This document shows, piece after piece, positions 46,011 through 54,858 of a DNA stretch of 64,000 nucleotides. The position numbers and the translations under genes were made by a program. The notes beneath the pieces are model-generated. The model made no database searches, was not told the DNA's origin, and saw only the letters and a list, made by a program, of their open reading frames with translations. The stretch is from Streptomyces sp. NBC_00376. GTDB taxonomy: Bacteria > Actinomycetota > Actinomycetes > Streptomycetales > Streptomycetaceae. Every line of letters starts with the position of its first letter. The first letter of the stretch is position 1. The DNA lies in contig NZ_CP107960.1 of assembly GCF_036077095.1 (NCBI RefSeq), forward strand, positions 4,340,001 to 4,404,000, written 5' to 3'.

Positions 46011-47093
46011 ATGGGTTCGGTTCGCGTAGCCATCGTCGGCGTGGGCAACTGCGCCGCCTCGCTGGTCCAGGGCGTCGAGTACTACAAGGACGCCGATCCG
46101 GCCGGCAAGGTGCCCGGTCTGATGCACGTCCAGTTCGGCGACTACCACGTGCGGGACGTCGAGTTCGTCGCCGCCTTCGACGTCGACGCGAAGAAGGTCG
46201 GTCTCGACCTCGCGGACGCCATCGGTGCCAGCGAGAACAACACCATCAAGCTCTGCGACGTGCCGAACGCCGGCGTCACCGTCCAGCGCGGCCACACCCA
46301 CGACGGTCTCGGCAAGTACTACCGCCAGACCATCGAGGAGTCGGCCGAGGCCCCGGTCGACATCGTCCAGGTCCTCAAGGACCGCAAGGTCGACGTCCTC
46401 GTCTGCTACCTGCCCGTCGGCTCCGAGGTCGCTGCGAAGTTCTACGCGCAGTGCGCCATCGACGCCAAGGTCGCGTTCGTCAACGCTCTCCCGGTCTTCA
46501 TCGCCGGCACCAAGGAGTGGGCGGACAAGTTCACCGAGGCCGGTGTCCCGATCGTCGGCGACGACATCAAGTCGCAGGTCGGCGCCACCATCACGCACCG
46601 CGTGATGGCAAAGCTCTTCGAGGACCGGGGCGTCATCCTGGACCGCACGATGCAGCTGAACGTCGGCGGCAACATGGACTTCAAGAACATGCTCGAGCGT
46701 GAGCGCCTGGAGTCCAAGAAGATCTCCAAGACGCAGGCCGTCACCTCCCAGATCCGGGACCGCGAGCTCGGTGCGGACAACGTCCACATCGGCCCGTCGG
46801 ACTACGTGGCCTGGCTGGACGACCGCAAGTGGGCGTACGTGCGCCTCGAGGGCCGTGCCTTCGGTGACGTTCCGCTGAACCTGGAGTACAAGCTCGAGGT
46901 CTGGGACTCCCCGAACTCCGCCGGTGTCATCATCGACGCCGTCCGCGCCGCGAAGATCGCCAAGGACCGCGGCATCGGCGGCCCGATCCTCTCCGCGTCC
47001 TCCTACTTCATGAAGTCCCCGCCGGTCCAGTACTTCGACGACGAGGCCCGCGAGAACGTCGAGAAGTTCATCCGCGGCGAGGTCTCCAACTGA
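46011..47093 (+). CDS. ino1: Inositol-3-phosphate synthase
   Basis: 360 aa. Converts glucose-6-phosphate to 1L-myo-inositol-1-phosphate with NAD+, the first step toward phosphatidylinositol and mycothiol in actinomycetes. The N-terminal Rossmann motif is [13 protein letters not shown]. The catalytic core has [13 protein letters not shown], and [14 protein letters not shown] is typical of the family. Cytosolic. It is preceded by the PadR gene, which may control it. Confidence 0.96.
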   Translation: MGSVRVAIVGVGNCAASLVQGVEYYKDADPAGKVPGLMHVQFGDYHVRDVEFVAAFDVDAKKVGLDLADAIGASENNTIKLCDVPNAGVTVQRGHTHDGLGKYYRQTIEESAEAPVDIVQVLKDRKVDVLVCYLPVGSEVAAKFYAQCAIDAKVAFVNALPVFIAGTKEWADKFTEAGVPIVGDDIKSQVGATITHRVMAKLFEDRGVILDRTMQLNVGGNMDFKNMLERERLESKKISKTQAVTSQIRDRELGADNVHIGPSDYVAWLDDRKWAYVRLEGRAFGDVPLNLEYKLEVWDSPNSAGVIIDAVRAAKIAKDRGIGGPILSASSYFMKSPPVQYFDDEARENVEKFIRGEVSN

Positions 47094-47160
47094 CGCAGCC
47101 GGACACGGCACGTCCACACGGCCGGGTGCTGAGCGGCAACGCTCATTCCGTTCCGTGCTG

Positions 47161-47197
47161 TTGAGGGTCCCCGGGCAATCTGCCCGGGGACCCTCAA
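47161..47197 (+). terminator. Terminator after ino1
   Basis: Perfect 17-bp stem (47161-47177 with 47181-47197) with a 3-base loop, 67 bp after the stop. It is close to the next start codon at 47218. Confidence 0.88.
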
Positions 47198-47217
47198 CGT
47201 ATGTGACTCTTGATCAC

Positions 47218-48489
47218 ATGGCCGTCGTGGGTGATCTGCGCGTTCTTCTGCGCCTTCGGAACTTCCGTCGTCTGCTGGCCGTACGACTTCTCTCCCAGTC
47301 GGCCGACGGCGTCTTCCAGGTGGCACTGGCGGCTCATGTCGTCTTCTCGCCGGAGAAACAGGCTTCGGCGGGCGCAATCGCGTCCGCCATGGCGGTGCTG
47401 CTGCTGCCGTACTCGCTCATCGGCCCCTTCGCCGGCGTTCTGCTGGACCGCTGGCCGCGCCGCCAGGTCTTTCTGTACGGAAACCTGCTGCGTGCCGCGC
47501 TCGCCTGCTGCACAGCGCTCCTCATCCTCGGCTCCGCGCCCGACTGGCTCTTCTACGCCTCGGCGCTGTGCGTCACCGCGGTCAACCGCTTCGTCCTGGC
47601 CGGGCTCTCGGCGGCGCTGCCGCGCGTCGTCGACAGCGACCGGCTGGTGCTGGCCAACTCTCTCTCGCCGACCGCCGGGACGCTCGCGGCCACGGCGGGC
47701 GGCGGCCTCGCCTTCGCCGTGAGGCTGCTGGCCTCGGACTCCGATGCCGCGGTGGTACTGCTGGGCGCGGCGCTCTACCTCACGTCGGCACTGGCCTCCC
47801 TGACCCTTGCCACCGGGCTCCTCGGACCGGATCGGGACGGACACCGGATCGGGCTGGGGGAGGCCCTGAGCGACACCGCCCAGGGGCTGGTCGACGGCTT
47901 GCGTCATCTGGCGCAGCGGAAGCAGGCCACCCGGGTACTGGCCGCCATGACCGTGATGCGTTTCTGCTACGGAGCGCTGACCGTCACGGTGCTGATGCTG
48001 TGCCGGTACGCCTGGACCGACAGCGAATCCGAGGGCCTGGCTCTTCTGGGGCTGGCCGTGGGGGCCTCCGGTGCGGGGTTCTTCGCGGCGGCCGTACTAA
48101 CCCCCTGGGCGGCGGGACGGCTCGGCCGGGTCCGCTGGCTGACGGTGTGCGCGGCAGGGGCCGCCGTCCTCGAACCCGCGCTGGGGCTGTGGTTCGTCCC
48201 CGTACCCATGCTGGTCGCAGCGTTCATCCTCGGGCTGGCCACCCAGGGGGCGAAGATCGCGACCGACACCGTGGTGCAGACCGCGGTGGAGGACTCCTTC
48301 CGCGGCCGGGTCTTCTCCCTCTACGACGTGCTGTTCAACGTTGCTTTTGTGGGAGCCGCCGCGGTCTCCGCACTGATGCTGCCTCCTGATGGGCGATCGG
48401 CCGTGGTGGTGGTCGGGGTGGCCGTTCTCTACGCGGTCGTCGCGGTGCTGATGTTCCGGTGGAGCCGCACCGGAGAAGCCGCCCAGTGA
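47218..48489 (+). CDS. MFS transporter
   Basis: 423 aa with about twelve hydrophobic helices. The loop between helices 2 and 3 is GVLLDRWPRRQVFLYGN, an MFS motif A variant. It resembles the enterobactin-exporter/macrolide-efflux type (MFS_3). Substrate unknown. ATG 47218; GTG 47203 in frame would overlap the terminator spacer. It ends 16 bp before the first parS palindrome. Confidence 0.88.
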   Translation: MAVVGDLRVLLRLRNFRRLLAVRLLSQSADGVFQVALAAHVVFSPEKQASAGAIASAMAVLLLPYSLIGPFAGVLLDRWPRRQVFLYGNLLRAALACCTALLILGSAPDWLFYASALCVTAVNRFVLAGLSAALPRVVDSDRLVLANSLSPTAGTLAATAGGGLAFAVRLLASDSDAAVVLLGAALYLTSALASLTLATGLLGPDRDGHRIGLGEALSDTAQGLVDGLRHLAQRKQATRVLAAMTVMRFCYGALTVTVLMLCRYAWTDSESEGLALLGLAVGASGAGFFAAAVLTPWAAGRLGRVRWLTVCAAGAAVLEPALGLWFVPVPMLVAAFILGLATQGAKIATDTVVQTAVEDSFRGRVFSLYDVLFNVAFVGAAAVSALMLPPDGRSAVVVVGVAVLYAVVAVLMFRWSRTGEAAQ

Positions 48490-48505
48490 CCGAGGCGGAG
48501 CCGAG

Positions 48506-48541
48506 CGAGGGGCGCTGTTTCACGTGAAACAGCGCCCCTCG
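48506..48541. terminator. 36-bp perfect palindrome containing parS
   Basis: CGAGGGGCGCT, then the parS core GTTTCACGTGAAAC (48517-48530), then AGCGCCCCTCG: perfect over 36 bp. It serves as a hairpin terminator for the MFS gene and as a ParB site at once. Confidence 0.85.
48517..48530. other. parS site in the first palindrome
   Basis: Perfect GTTTCACGTGAAAC. Confidence 0.9.
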
Positions 48542-48548
48542 GGCACCA

Positions 48549-48590
48549 GAGCGGTGGGTCATGTTTCACGTGAAACATGACCCACCGCTC
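48549..48590. terminator. 42-bp perfect palindrome containing parS
   Basis: Arms GAGCGGTGGGTCAT on either side of parS GTTTCACGTGAAAC (48563-48576) give a perfect 42-bp dyad. It lies just beyond the cca stop, so it is the leftward terminator as well as a ParB site. Confidence 0.85.
48563..48576. other. parS site in the second palindrome
   Basis: Perfect GTTTCACGTGAAAC, 46 bp centre to centre from the previous site. Confidence 0.9.
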
Positions 48591-48598
48591 CCGCGGTC

Positions 48599-50041
48599 TC
48601 AGCCCTGCGCGGCCCACCACTCCTTGAGCTTCCCGACTGCCACGTCATGCTCCATCGGTCCGTGCTCCAGGCGCAGCTCCAGCAGGAACGCGTACGCCTT
48701 GCCGATCACCGGCCCGGGGCCGACGCCCAGGGTCTTCATGATCTCGTTGCCGTCCAGGTCGGGGCGGATGGCATCCAACTCCTCCTGCTCCTGCAACTGC
48801 GCGATGCGCTCCTCAAGACCGTCATAGGTCCGCGAGAGGGCGGCGGCCTTGCGCTTGTTGCGCGTGGTGCAGTCCGAGCGGGTCAGCTTGTGCAGCCGCT
48901 CCAAAAGGGGGCCGGCGTCCCGCACGTAGCGGCGGACCGCGGAGTCCGTCCACTCGCCGTCGCCGTATCCGTGGAAGCGCAGATGAAGCTCCACCAGCTT
49001 CGAGACGTCCTTGACCATGTCGTTGGAGTACTTGAGCTCGGTCATCCGCTTCTTGACCATCTTCGCCCCCACCACCTCGTGGTGATGGAACGAGACCCGG
49101 CCGTCCTTCTCGAAGCGTCGCGTCCTCGGCTTCCCGATGTCATGGAGAAGAGCGGCAAGGCGCAGGACCAGATCGGGGCCGTCCTGCTCCAGGTCCATGG
49201 CCTGCTCCAGAACGGTCAGCGAATGCTCGTAGACATCCTTGTGACGGTGATGCTCGTCACTTTCCAGACGCAGTGCGGGGAGCTCCGGCAGCACCTGCTG
49301 CGCCAGCCCCGTGTCGACGAGCAACGCCAGTCCCTTGCGGGGGTGGGTGGAGAGCAGCAGCTTGTTGAGCTCCTCCCGGACCCGCTCGGCGGAGACGATC
49401 TCGATGCGCCCGGCCATCTCCGTCATCGCGGTGACCACATCGGGAGCGACATCGAAGTCCAGCTGAGCCGCGAAGCGGGCAGCGCGCAGCATCCGCAGCG
49501 GATCGTCGGAGAACGACTCCTCGGGTGTTCCGGGAGTACGCAGAACGCGCTCCGCCAGGTCCTTGAGGCCGCCGTGAGGGTCGATGAACTCCTTCTGCGG
49601 AAGGGCGACGGCCATCGCGTTGACCGTGAAGTCACGGCGGACGAGGTCTTCCTCGATGGAGTCACCGTAGGACACCTCGGGCTTGCGCGAGGTCCTGTCG
49701 TACGCCTCCGACCTGTAGGTGGTGACCTCGATCTGGTAGCCGTCCTTCTGGGCACCCACCGTGCCGAAGGCGATCCCGACCTCCCAGACCGAGTCGGCCC
49801 ACGGCCGGACGATCTTCAGCACGGCCTCGGGGCGGGCGTCGGTCGTGAAGTCCAGATCGTTCCCGAGCCTGCCGAGAAGCGCGTCCCGGACCGATCCGCC
49901 GACCAGGGCGAGACTGAACCCGGCGTCCTGGAAACGGCGAGCGAGGTCGTCGGCGACCGGGGACACCCGCAGCAGTTCGCTGACTGCGCGGTGCTGCACC
50001 TGGGTCAGGGCACGGGAGCTGTCTTCATTGGCGTTCGACAC
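48599..50041 (-). CDS. cca: CCA tRNA nucleotidyltransferase
   Basis: 480 aa class II nucleotidyltransferase. The head domain has LVGGSVRDALLGR and DLDFTTDA (catalytic DxD) and RRDFTVNAMA. A C-terminal HD domain has LLHDIGKPRTR. It adds CCA to tRNA 3' ends; PcnA-like poly(A) activity is less likely given the HD domain. GTG 50041 is preferred to ATG 50116, which has a better ribosome site, because the 25 extra codons show poor GC at third positions. It is divergent from the DUF6049 gene. Confidence 0.93.
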   Translation of the reverse strand: MSNANEDSSRALTQVQHRAVSELLRVSPVADDLARRFQDAGFSLALVGGSVRDALLGRLGNDLDFTTDARPEAVLKIVRPWADSVWEVGIAFGTVGAQKDGYQIEVTTYRSEAYDRTSRKPEVSYGDSIEEDLVRRDFTVNAMAVALPQKEFIDPHGGLKDLAERVLRTPGTPEESFSDDPLRMLRAARFAAQLDFDVAPDVVTAMTEMAGRIEIVSAERVREELNKLLLSTHPRKGLALLVDTGLAQQVLPELPALRLESDEHHRHKDVYEHSLTVLEQAMDLEQDGPDLVLRLAALLHDIGKPRTRRFEKDGRVSFHHHEVVGAKMVKKRMTELKYSNDMVKDVSKLVELHLRFHGYGDGEWTDSAVRRYVRDAGPLLERLHKLTRSDCTTRNKRKAAALSRTYDGLEERIAQLQEQEELDAIRPDLDGNEIMKTLGVGPGPVIGKAYAFLLELRLEHGPMEHDVAVGKLKEWWAAQG

Positions 50042-50224
50042 AACAGAAAAGGGTACGTGCCCGGACCGGCCCGGTCGTCCTGGTTTCGGTCCGCCCTGCA
50101 AGACTCTTCCGATCATGTAGCGAACTCCCCAGCACTTGGCACCCGCGCACATCGTTACCATGCGTGGACGCAAGAACCGACAACCATCGACACCAGCTGA
50201 CGACGACGAGGGACGGGTAGGCGC

Positions 50225-52522
50225 GTGGCCGAGGCGGCAGACATTCAGGGGATCGGTCCCTCTCCTGCCCGCCGGTGGCTGCGCCGCACAGCCGCCCTGG
50301 TCATCGGGGCACCGCTCGTCGCGGCGCTGCTGGCCGGCCCGACCGCACCCGTGGCGCAGGCCGGCGGGACCGGCAAGGCCCACACCGGGTCCAGAACGGT
50401 CGACGTGTCCCTGGACACCCTGGCTCCCAGCGCGCCGGTCAAGGGGGACACCCTGACCGTCTCCGGCACCGTGACCAATCGGGGCAAGGACACGATCACG
50501 CAGGCCGTGGTCGACCTGCGGGTGGGCCCGAAGCTCCTCGGCCGGACGGAGATCGACACCGCTGCCAAGCGCACCGGGTACGTGCCCGGCGGCGACCCCG
50601 CCCCGGTCGGCGGCAAGTACACGGTGAAGTTCGCGAAGCTCCCCTCCGGGATCAGCCAGGACTTCACGCTCTCCATTCCGGTCGGCAAGTTGGGACTCGG
50701 CGACGACGGCGTCTACCAGCTCGGCGTCTCGCTGTCGGGGCAGACCTCCCAGGCCCGGTACGAGCAGGTGCTGGGGATCGAGCGCACCTTCCTGCCCTGG
50801 CAGGAGGAGGAGCGTGATTCCAGGACGAACGTCACCTATCTCTGGCCGCTCATCGCATCGGCCCATGTCACCGCCGAGACGGGCACCGACGATCAGCGGA
50901 CGCCCGTGTTCGCGGACGACGACCTGGCCGCTGAGCTGGCTCCGGGCGGACGGCTCGAACAGCTGGTCTCGCTGGGCAGCCAGCTGCCCGTGACCTGGGT
51001 GATCGACCCGGATCTGCTGGCCAGCGTCGACGCGATGGCGGGGAACTACCGCGTCAAGTCCGGCGACACCACCGTCGCGGGGAAGAACCAGGCCGTCGCC
51101 AAGCAGTGGCTCACCTCGCTCGAAGCCGCCGTGTCGGACGGGAAGGTCGTCGCGCTGCCGTTCGCCGACCCCGATCTGGCGTCCATCGCGCACCGCGGCA
51201 AGAACGTCTCCGGCACACTCGGCCATCTGCAGACCGCCACCGAAGCGGCCGGGACGACGGTACAGACGATCCTCCACGTGAAACCGTCGACCGACTTCGC
51301 ATGGCCCGTCGACGGGGCCATCGACCCGTCGGTCGTCGATGTCGCCACTTCGGCCGGGGCCCACAAGGTGATCGCCCGCAGCGACAGCCTCCAGGAGACC
51401 GGCGGTCTGACGTACACGCCGACCGCGGCCCGGCCGATCGGTGGCGGCACCACCGCGGTCGTCGCCGACGCCCGGCTCTCCACGGCCTTCCAGGGCGACA
51501 TGTCGAAGGCGGGGAACTCCACCCTCGCCGTCCAGAAATTCCTCGCTCTGACTCTCGCTCTGGCCGAACAGGACACGGACACCGAGCGGAGCATCGTCGT
51601 CGCACCGCAGCGGATGCCCACCGTGGCCCAGGCCCAGTCGATGGCCCAGGCCCTGCACGGGCTCGACGACGGGCGCTGGACCCAGCCCCTCGGGCTGGTG
51701 GACGCAGCCGCGGCGAAGCCCGACGCCGGCGCGACGACCAGCGTCCCCAGTGCCTCCCAGTACCCGAAGAAGCTCCGCAGCCAGGAGCTGCCCACCCAGG
51801 CCTTCCAGGACATCAAGTCCACCCAGGTCTCGCTGAACAATTTCCAGGTCATCCTCACCCAGCCCGAGCGGGTGGTGACCCCCTTCGGCAACGCGCTCAA
51901 CCGGTCCATGTCGACGTCATGGCGCGGCAGGCCGCTGGAGGCCCAGCAGTACCGGGACTCGGTCCGCGGCTATCTGCAGGACCTCGTCGGTGAGGTCCAG
52001 CTCATCTCGAAGTCCGACGTCACCCTGTCCGGCCGCAGCGCCACCATCCCGGTGACCGTGCAGAACAGGCTGTTGCAGGGCGTGGACCATCTCGTCCTCC
52101 GGCTGAAGTCGGAGAACGCGACACGCCTCAAGCTGAACAACGGCGGGGCCGTGGCGGAGCAGCCGATCCGGATCGGCCCCGGCCACAGCCAGTCCGTGAA
52201 GTTCGACGCGGCGGCCAACGTCAACGGCCAGGTGCAGATGACGGCGCAGCTCTACACCGAGGACGGCACGCCGTACGGCGAAGAGATGAACTTCACCGTG
52301 AAGGTCTCCGAGCTCACCCCGACCGTGCTGCTGGTCATCGCCGGCGGGCTGCTGCTCCTGGTCCTCGCGGGCATCAGGATGTACACCCACCGCAAGCGCG
52401 CCAACGCGGGCGGCGCGCCCGGCGAAGACGGCGGTGAACCCGAGCAGCCGAGTGACCCGACTCCGGACACCGGTCCGGAAAGCGGGGAGCCGTCGGGCTC
52501 GGGTGAGAAAGTGGAACGTTGA
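50225..52522 (+). CDS. DUF6049-family secreted membrane-anchored protein
   Basis: 765 aa. An Arg-rich start and hydrophobic stretch (RRTAALVIGAPLVAALLAG) with an AQA cleavage site form a signal peptide. A CARDB-like N-terminal domain follows (VSGTVTNRGKDTITQAVVDLRVG), then a long extracytoplasmic region and a C-terminal helix (TVLLVIAGGLLLLVLAGIRMY) with a basic/Pro tail. It is always upstream of murJ in streptomycetes in my memory and presumably acts with it outside the membrane. Function not established. GTG 50225. Confidence 0.85.
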   Translation: MAEAADIQGIGPSPARRWLRRTAALVIGAPLVAALLAGPTAPVAQAGGTGKAHTGSRTVDVSLDTLAPSAPVKGDTLTVSGTVTNRGKDTITQAVVDLRVGPKLLGRTEIDTAAKRTGYVPGGDPAPVGGKYTVKFAKLPSGISQDFTLSIPVGKLGLGDDGVYQLGVSLSGQTSQARYEQVLGIERTFLPWQEEERDSRTNVTYLWPLIASAHVTAETGTDDQRTPVFADDDLAAELAPGGRLEQLVSLGSQLPVTWVIDPDLLASVDAMAGNYRVKSGDTTVAGKNQAVAKQWLTSLEAAVSDGKVVALPFADPDLASIAHRGKNVSGTLGHLQTATEAAGTTVQTILHVKPSTDFAWPVDGAIDPSVVDVATSAGAHKVIARSDSLQETGGLTYTPTAARPIGGGTTAVVADARLSTAFQGDMSKAGNSTLAVQKFLALTLALAEQDTDTERSIVVAPQRMPTVAQAQSMAQALHGLDDGRWTQPLGLVDAAAAKPDAGATTSVPSASQYPKKLRSQELPTQAFQDIKSTQVSLNNFQVILTQPERVVTPFGNALNRSMSTSWRGRPLEAQQYRDSVRGYLQDLVGEVQLISKSDVTLSGRSATIPVTVQNRLLQGVDHLVLRLKSENATRLKLNNGGAVAEQPIRIGPGHSQSVKFDAAANVNGQVQMTAQLYTEDGTPYGEEMNFTVKVSELTPTVLLVIAGGLLLLVLAGIRMYTHRKRANAGGAPGEDGGEPEQPSDPTPDTGPESGEPSGSGEKVER

Positions 52523-52571
52523 GCGATGTCTGTCGTGGCCGGTCGGCCGGGGACGATGAGGTGGGGTTTCG

Positions 52572-54731
52572 ATGAACGCGCCGTACGACGGTGACCGCGG
52601 TCAGGGTGCGGGCGGAGCCGGGTCTTCCGGCGGGCCTCCGATGCCCCCGGGCCCTGGCCAGGTTCCGCCGACGCCCGATCCGTACCTGCAGGACGCCTAT
52701 GACCGCGATCCCTACCGCGCCCAGGATCTGTCCGTCCAGGACCCGGTGACCGAGGCGCTGTACGACCGTGCCGCGCACCCGCCGCCGCCCCCGGGCACCT
52801 ACCAGCAGCCCCAGCCGCTCTACCAGCAGCCGCCTGCGGCCCAGTACCCGCCCGACCCACGCATCTGGGCGCAGACCCCGCCGCCCGAGCCCGACGGTCC
52901 GTCGCGGCACCTGCCGTACGGCGACAATCCGGCGACCACCCAGTTCGTCGGGGTGGACGACCTCGTCAGCCAGGCTTCCCGGGACGACGAGCAGCCGGAT
53001 GCCTTCGCACACCTCTTCCGGGACCAGGAGGGCCCGGCCGGGTCCGCCCCCGTACCTCCGGAGCCCGAGCCGGCCCCGGCGCCCGCCCCGCCGAAGTCCG
53101 GCGGACGGGCCTCCGGCCTGCTGAAGTCCAGCGCGCTGATGGCGGCCGGCACGCTCGTGTCCCGCCTCACCGGATTCGTCCGCAGCCTGGTGATCACCGC
53201 CGCGCTCGGCGCGGCGCTGCTCGGCGACAGCTTCACCATCGCCTACACCCTGCCCACGATGATCTACATCCTCACCGTGGGCGGCGGCCTGAACTCGGTC
53301 TTCGTACCCCAGCTCGTCCGCTCCATGAAGGACGACGAGGACGGCGGCGAGGCCTACGCCAACCGGCTGCTGACCCTCGTCATGGTCGCGCTCGGCGTGA
53401 TCGTCGCGATCGCGGTCTTCGCCGCTCCCTGGCTGATCCACATGATGTCGCCGACGATCGCCCAGGACACCGCTGCCAACAGCGTCGCCGTGACCTTCGC
53501 CCGGTACTGCCTGCCGACCATCTTCTTCATGGGCGTGCACGTCGTGATGGGCCAGATCCTCAACGCCCGCGGCAAGTTCGGCGCGATGATGTGGACGCCG
53601 GTCCTCAACAACATCGTCATGATCTTCACGTTCGGCATGTTCATCTGGGTCTACGGCACGTCCGCCGAGTCCCAGATGGGCGTCCAGACCATTCCGCCGG
53701 AGGGCGTCCGGCTCCTGGGCATCGGCACGCTGCTCGGCCTGGTCGTACAGGCCCTGGCAATGGTCCCGTATCTGCGCGAGGCCGGGTTCCGTTTCCGCCC
53801 GCGCTTCGACTGGAAGGGACATGGGCTCGGCAAGACGATCAAGCTCGCCAAGTGGACCGTCCTGTTCGTGCTGGCCAACCAGGCGGGCGTGATCGTCGTG
53901 ACACAGCTCGCGACGTCCGCGGGCAAGCTGTCCGGCAAGGACGGCACCGGCTTCCTCGCCTACTCCAACGCCCAGCTCATCTGGGGCATGCCGCAGGCGA
54001 TCATCACCGTCTCCGTCATGGCGGCGCTGCTGCCCCGCATCTCCCGCGCCGCCCACGACGACGACCCGGGCGCCGTCCGTGACGACATCTCCCAGGGGCT
54101 GCGGAACTCGGCCGTCGCGATCGTGCCGGTGGCCTTCGCCTTCCTCGCGCTCGGCCTGCCGATGTGCACCCTGCTGTACGCCTCCGCGGGCACCGAGGCC
54201 GCCCGCTCCATGGGCTTCATCCTCATGGCTTTCGGTCTCGGCCTGATCCCGTACTCCGTGCAGTACGTCGTGCTGCGCGGCTTCTACGCGTACGAGGACA
54301 CCCGCACGCCCTTCTACAACACGGTCATCGTCGCCGCGGTCAACGCGGCCGCCTCGGCCCTCTGCTACGTGGTTCTGCCCGCCCGGTGGGCCGTGGTCGG
54401 CATGGCCGCCTCGTACGGGCTCGCCTACGCCGTCGGCGTGGGCATCGCCTGGCGGCGGCTCCGCAACCGCCTGGGCGGAGATCTGGACGGTGCCCATGTC
54501 GTACGTACCTATGCCCGGCTGTGCCTGGCTGCGATCCCCGCAGCGGTACTCGGCGGGGGCGTGGGCTTTGCCGTGCTCCAGGGCCTCGGCGAGGGTGCCT
54601 TCGGTTCGCTCGCTGCGCTGATCTGCGGTGGAGCCGTACTGCTGGGCGTCTTCTTCGTCGCCGCCAAGCGGATGCGGATCGAGGAAATCAACGGCATGGT
54701 CGGCATGGTCCGAGGGCGTCTCGGTCGCTGA
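52572..54731 (+). CDS. murJ: Lipid II flippase MurJ (MviN)
   Basis: 719 aa. About 185 Pro/Gln/Tyr-rich cytosolic residues precede fourteen membrane helices. The MurJ start of fold is SSALMAAGTLVSRLTGFVRS, with the essential Arg residues in SRLTGFVR. Flips lipid II across the membrane for wall synthesis. The N-terminal tail is longer than in E. coli. ATG 52572, 49 bp after the DUF6049 stop. The pseudokinase gene follows 127 bp later. Confidence 0.95.
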   Translation: MNAPYDGDRGQGAGGAGSSGGPPMPPGPGQVPPTPDPYLQDAYDRDPYRAQDLSVQDPVTEALYDRAAHPPPPPGTYQQPQPLYQQPPAAQYPPDPRIWAQTPPPEPDGPSRHLPYGDNPATTQFVGVDDLVSQASRDDEQPDAFAHLFRDQEGPAGSAPVPPEPEPAPAPAPPKSGGRASGLLKSSALMAAGTLVSRLTGFVRSLVITAALGAALLGDSFTIAYTLPTMIYILTVGGGLNSVFVPQLVRSMKDDEDGGEAYANRLLTLVMVALGVIVAIAVFAAPWLIHMMSPTIAQDTAANSVAVTFARYCLPTIFFMGVHVVMGQILNARGKFGAMMWTPVLNNIVMIFTFGMFIWVYGTSAESQMGVQTIPPEGVRLLGIGTLLGLVVQALAMVPYLREAGFRFRPRFDWKGHGLGKTIKLAKWTVLFVLANQAGVIVVTQLATSAGKLSGKDGTGFLAYSNAQLIWGMPQAIITVSVMAALLPRISRAAHDDDPGAVRDDISQGLRNSAVAIVPVAFAFLALGLPMCTLLYASAGTEAARSMGFILMAFGLGLIPYSVQYVVLRGFYAYEDTRTPFYNTVIVAAVNAAASALCYVVLPARWAVVGMAASYGLAYAVGVGIAWRRLRNRLGGDLDGAHVVRTYARLCLAAIPAAVLGGGVGFAVLQGLGEGAFGSLAALICGGAVLLGVFFVAAKRMRIEEINGMVGMVRGRLGR

Positions 54732-54858
54732 GGATCAACCGCCGCACAACCATCACCACCCCTTGCGTGTCGTGCATAGCGCCGGAGTGTGGGCACAATT
54801 GGCGTGACTGTGCAGAGCTGGCTGGCATCGCGCAACGGATGGGGAGGCAGGAACGACG

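Noticed and set aside
51279..51293. Possible eleventh parS site (CACGTGAAAC preceded by CCTC)
   Set aside because: Only the right part matches; three of the four left bases differ from GTTT, and it is in coding sequence of the DUF6049 gene.
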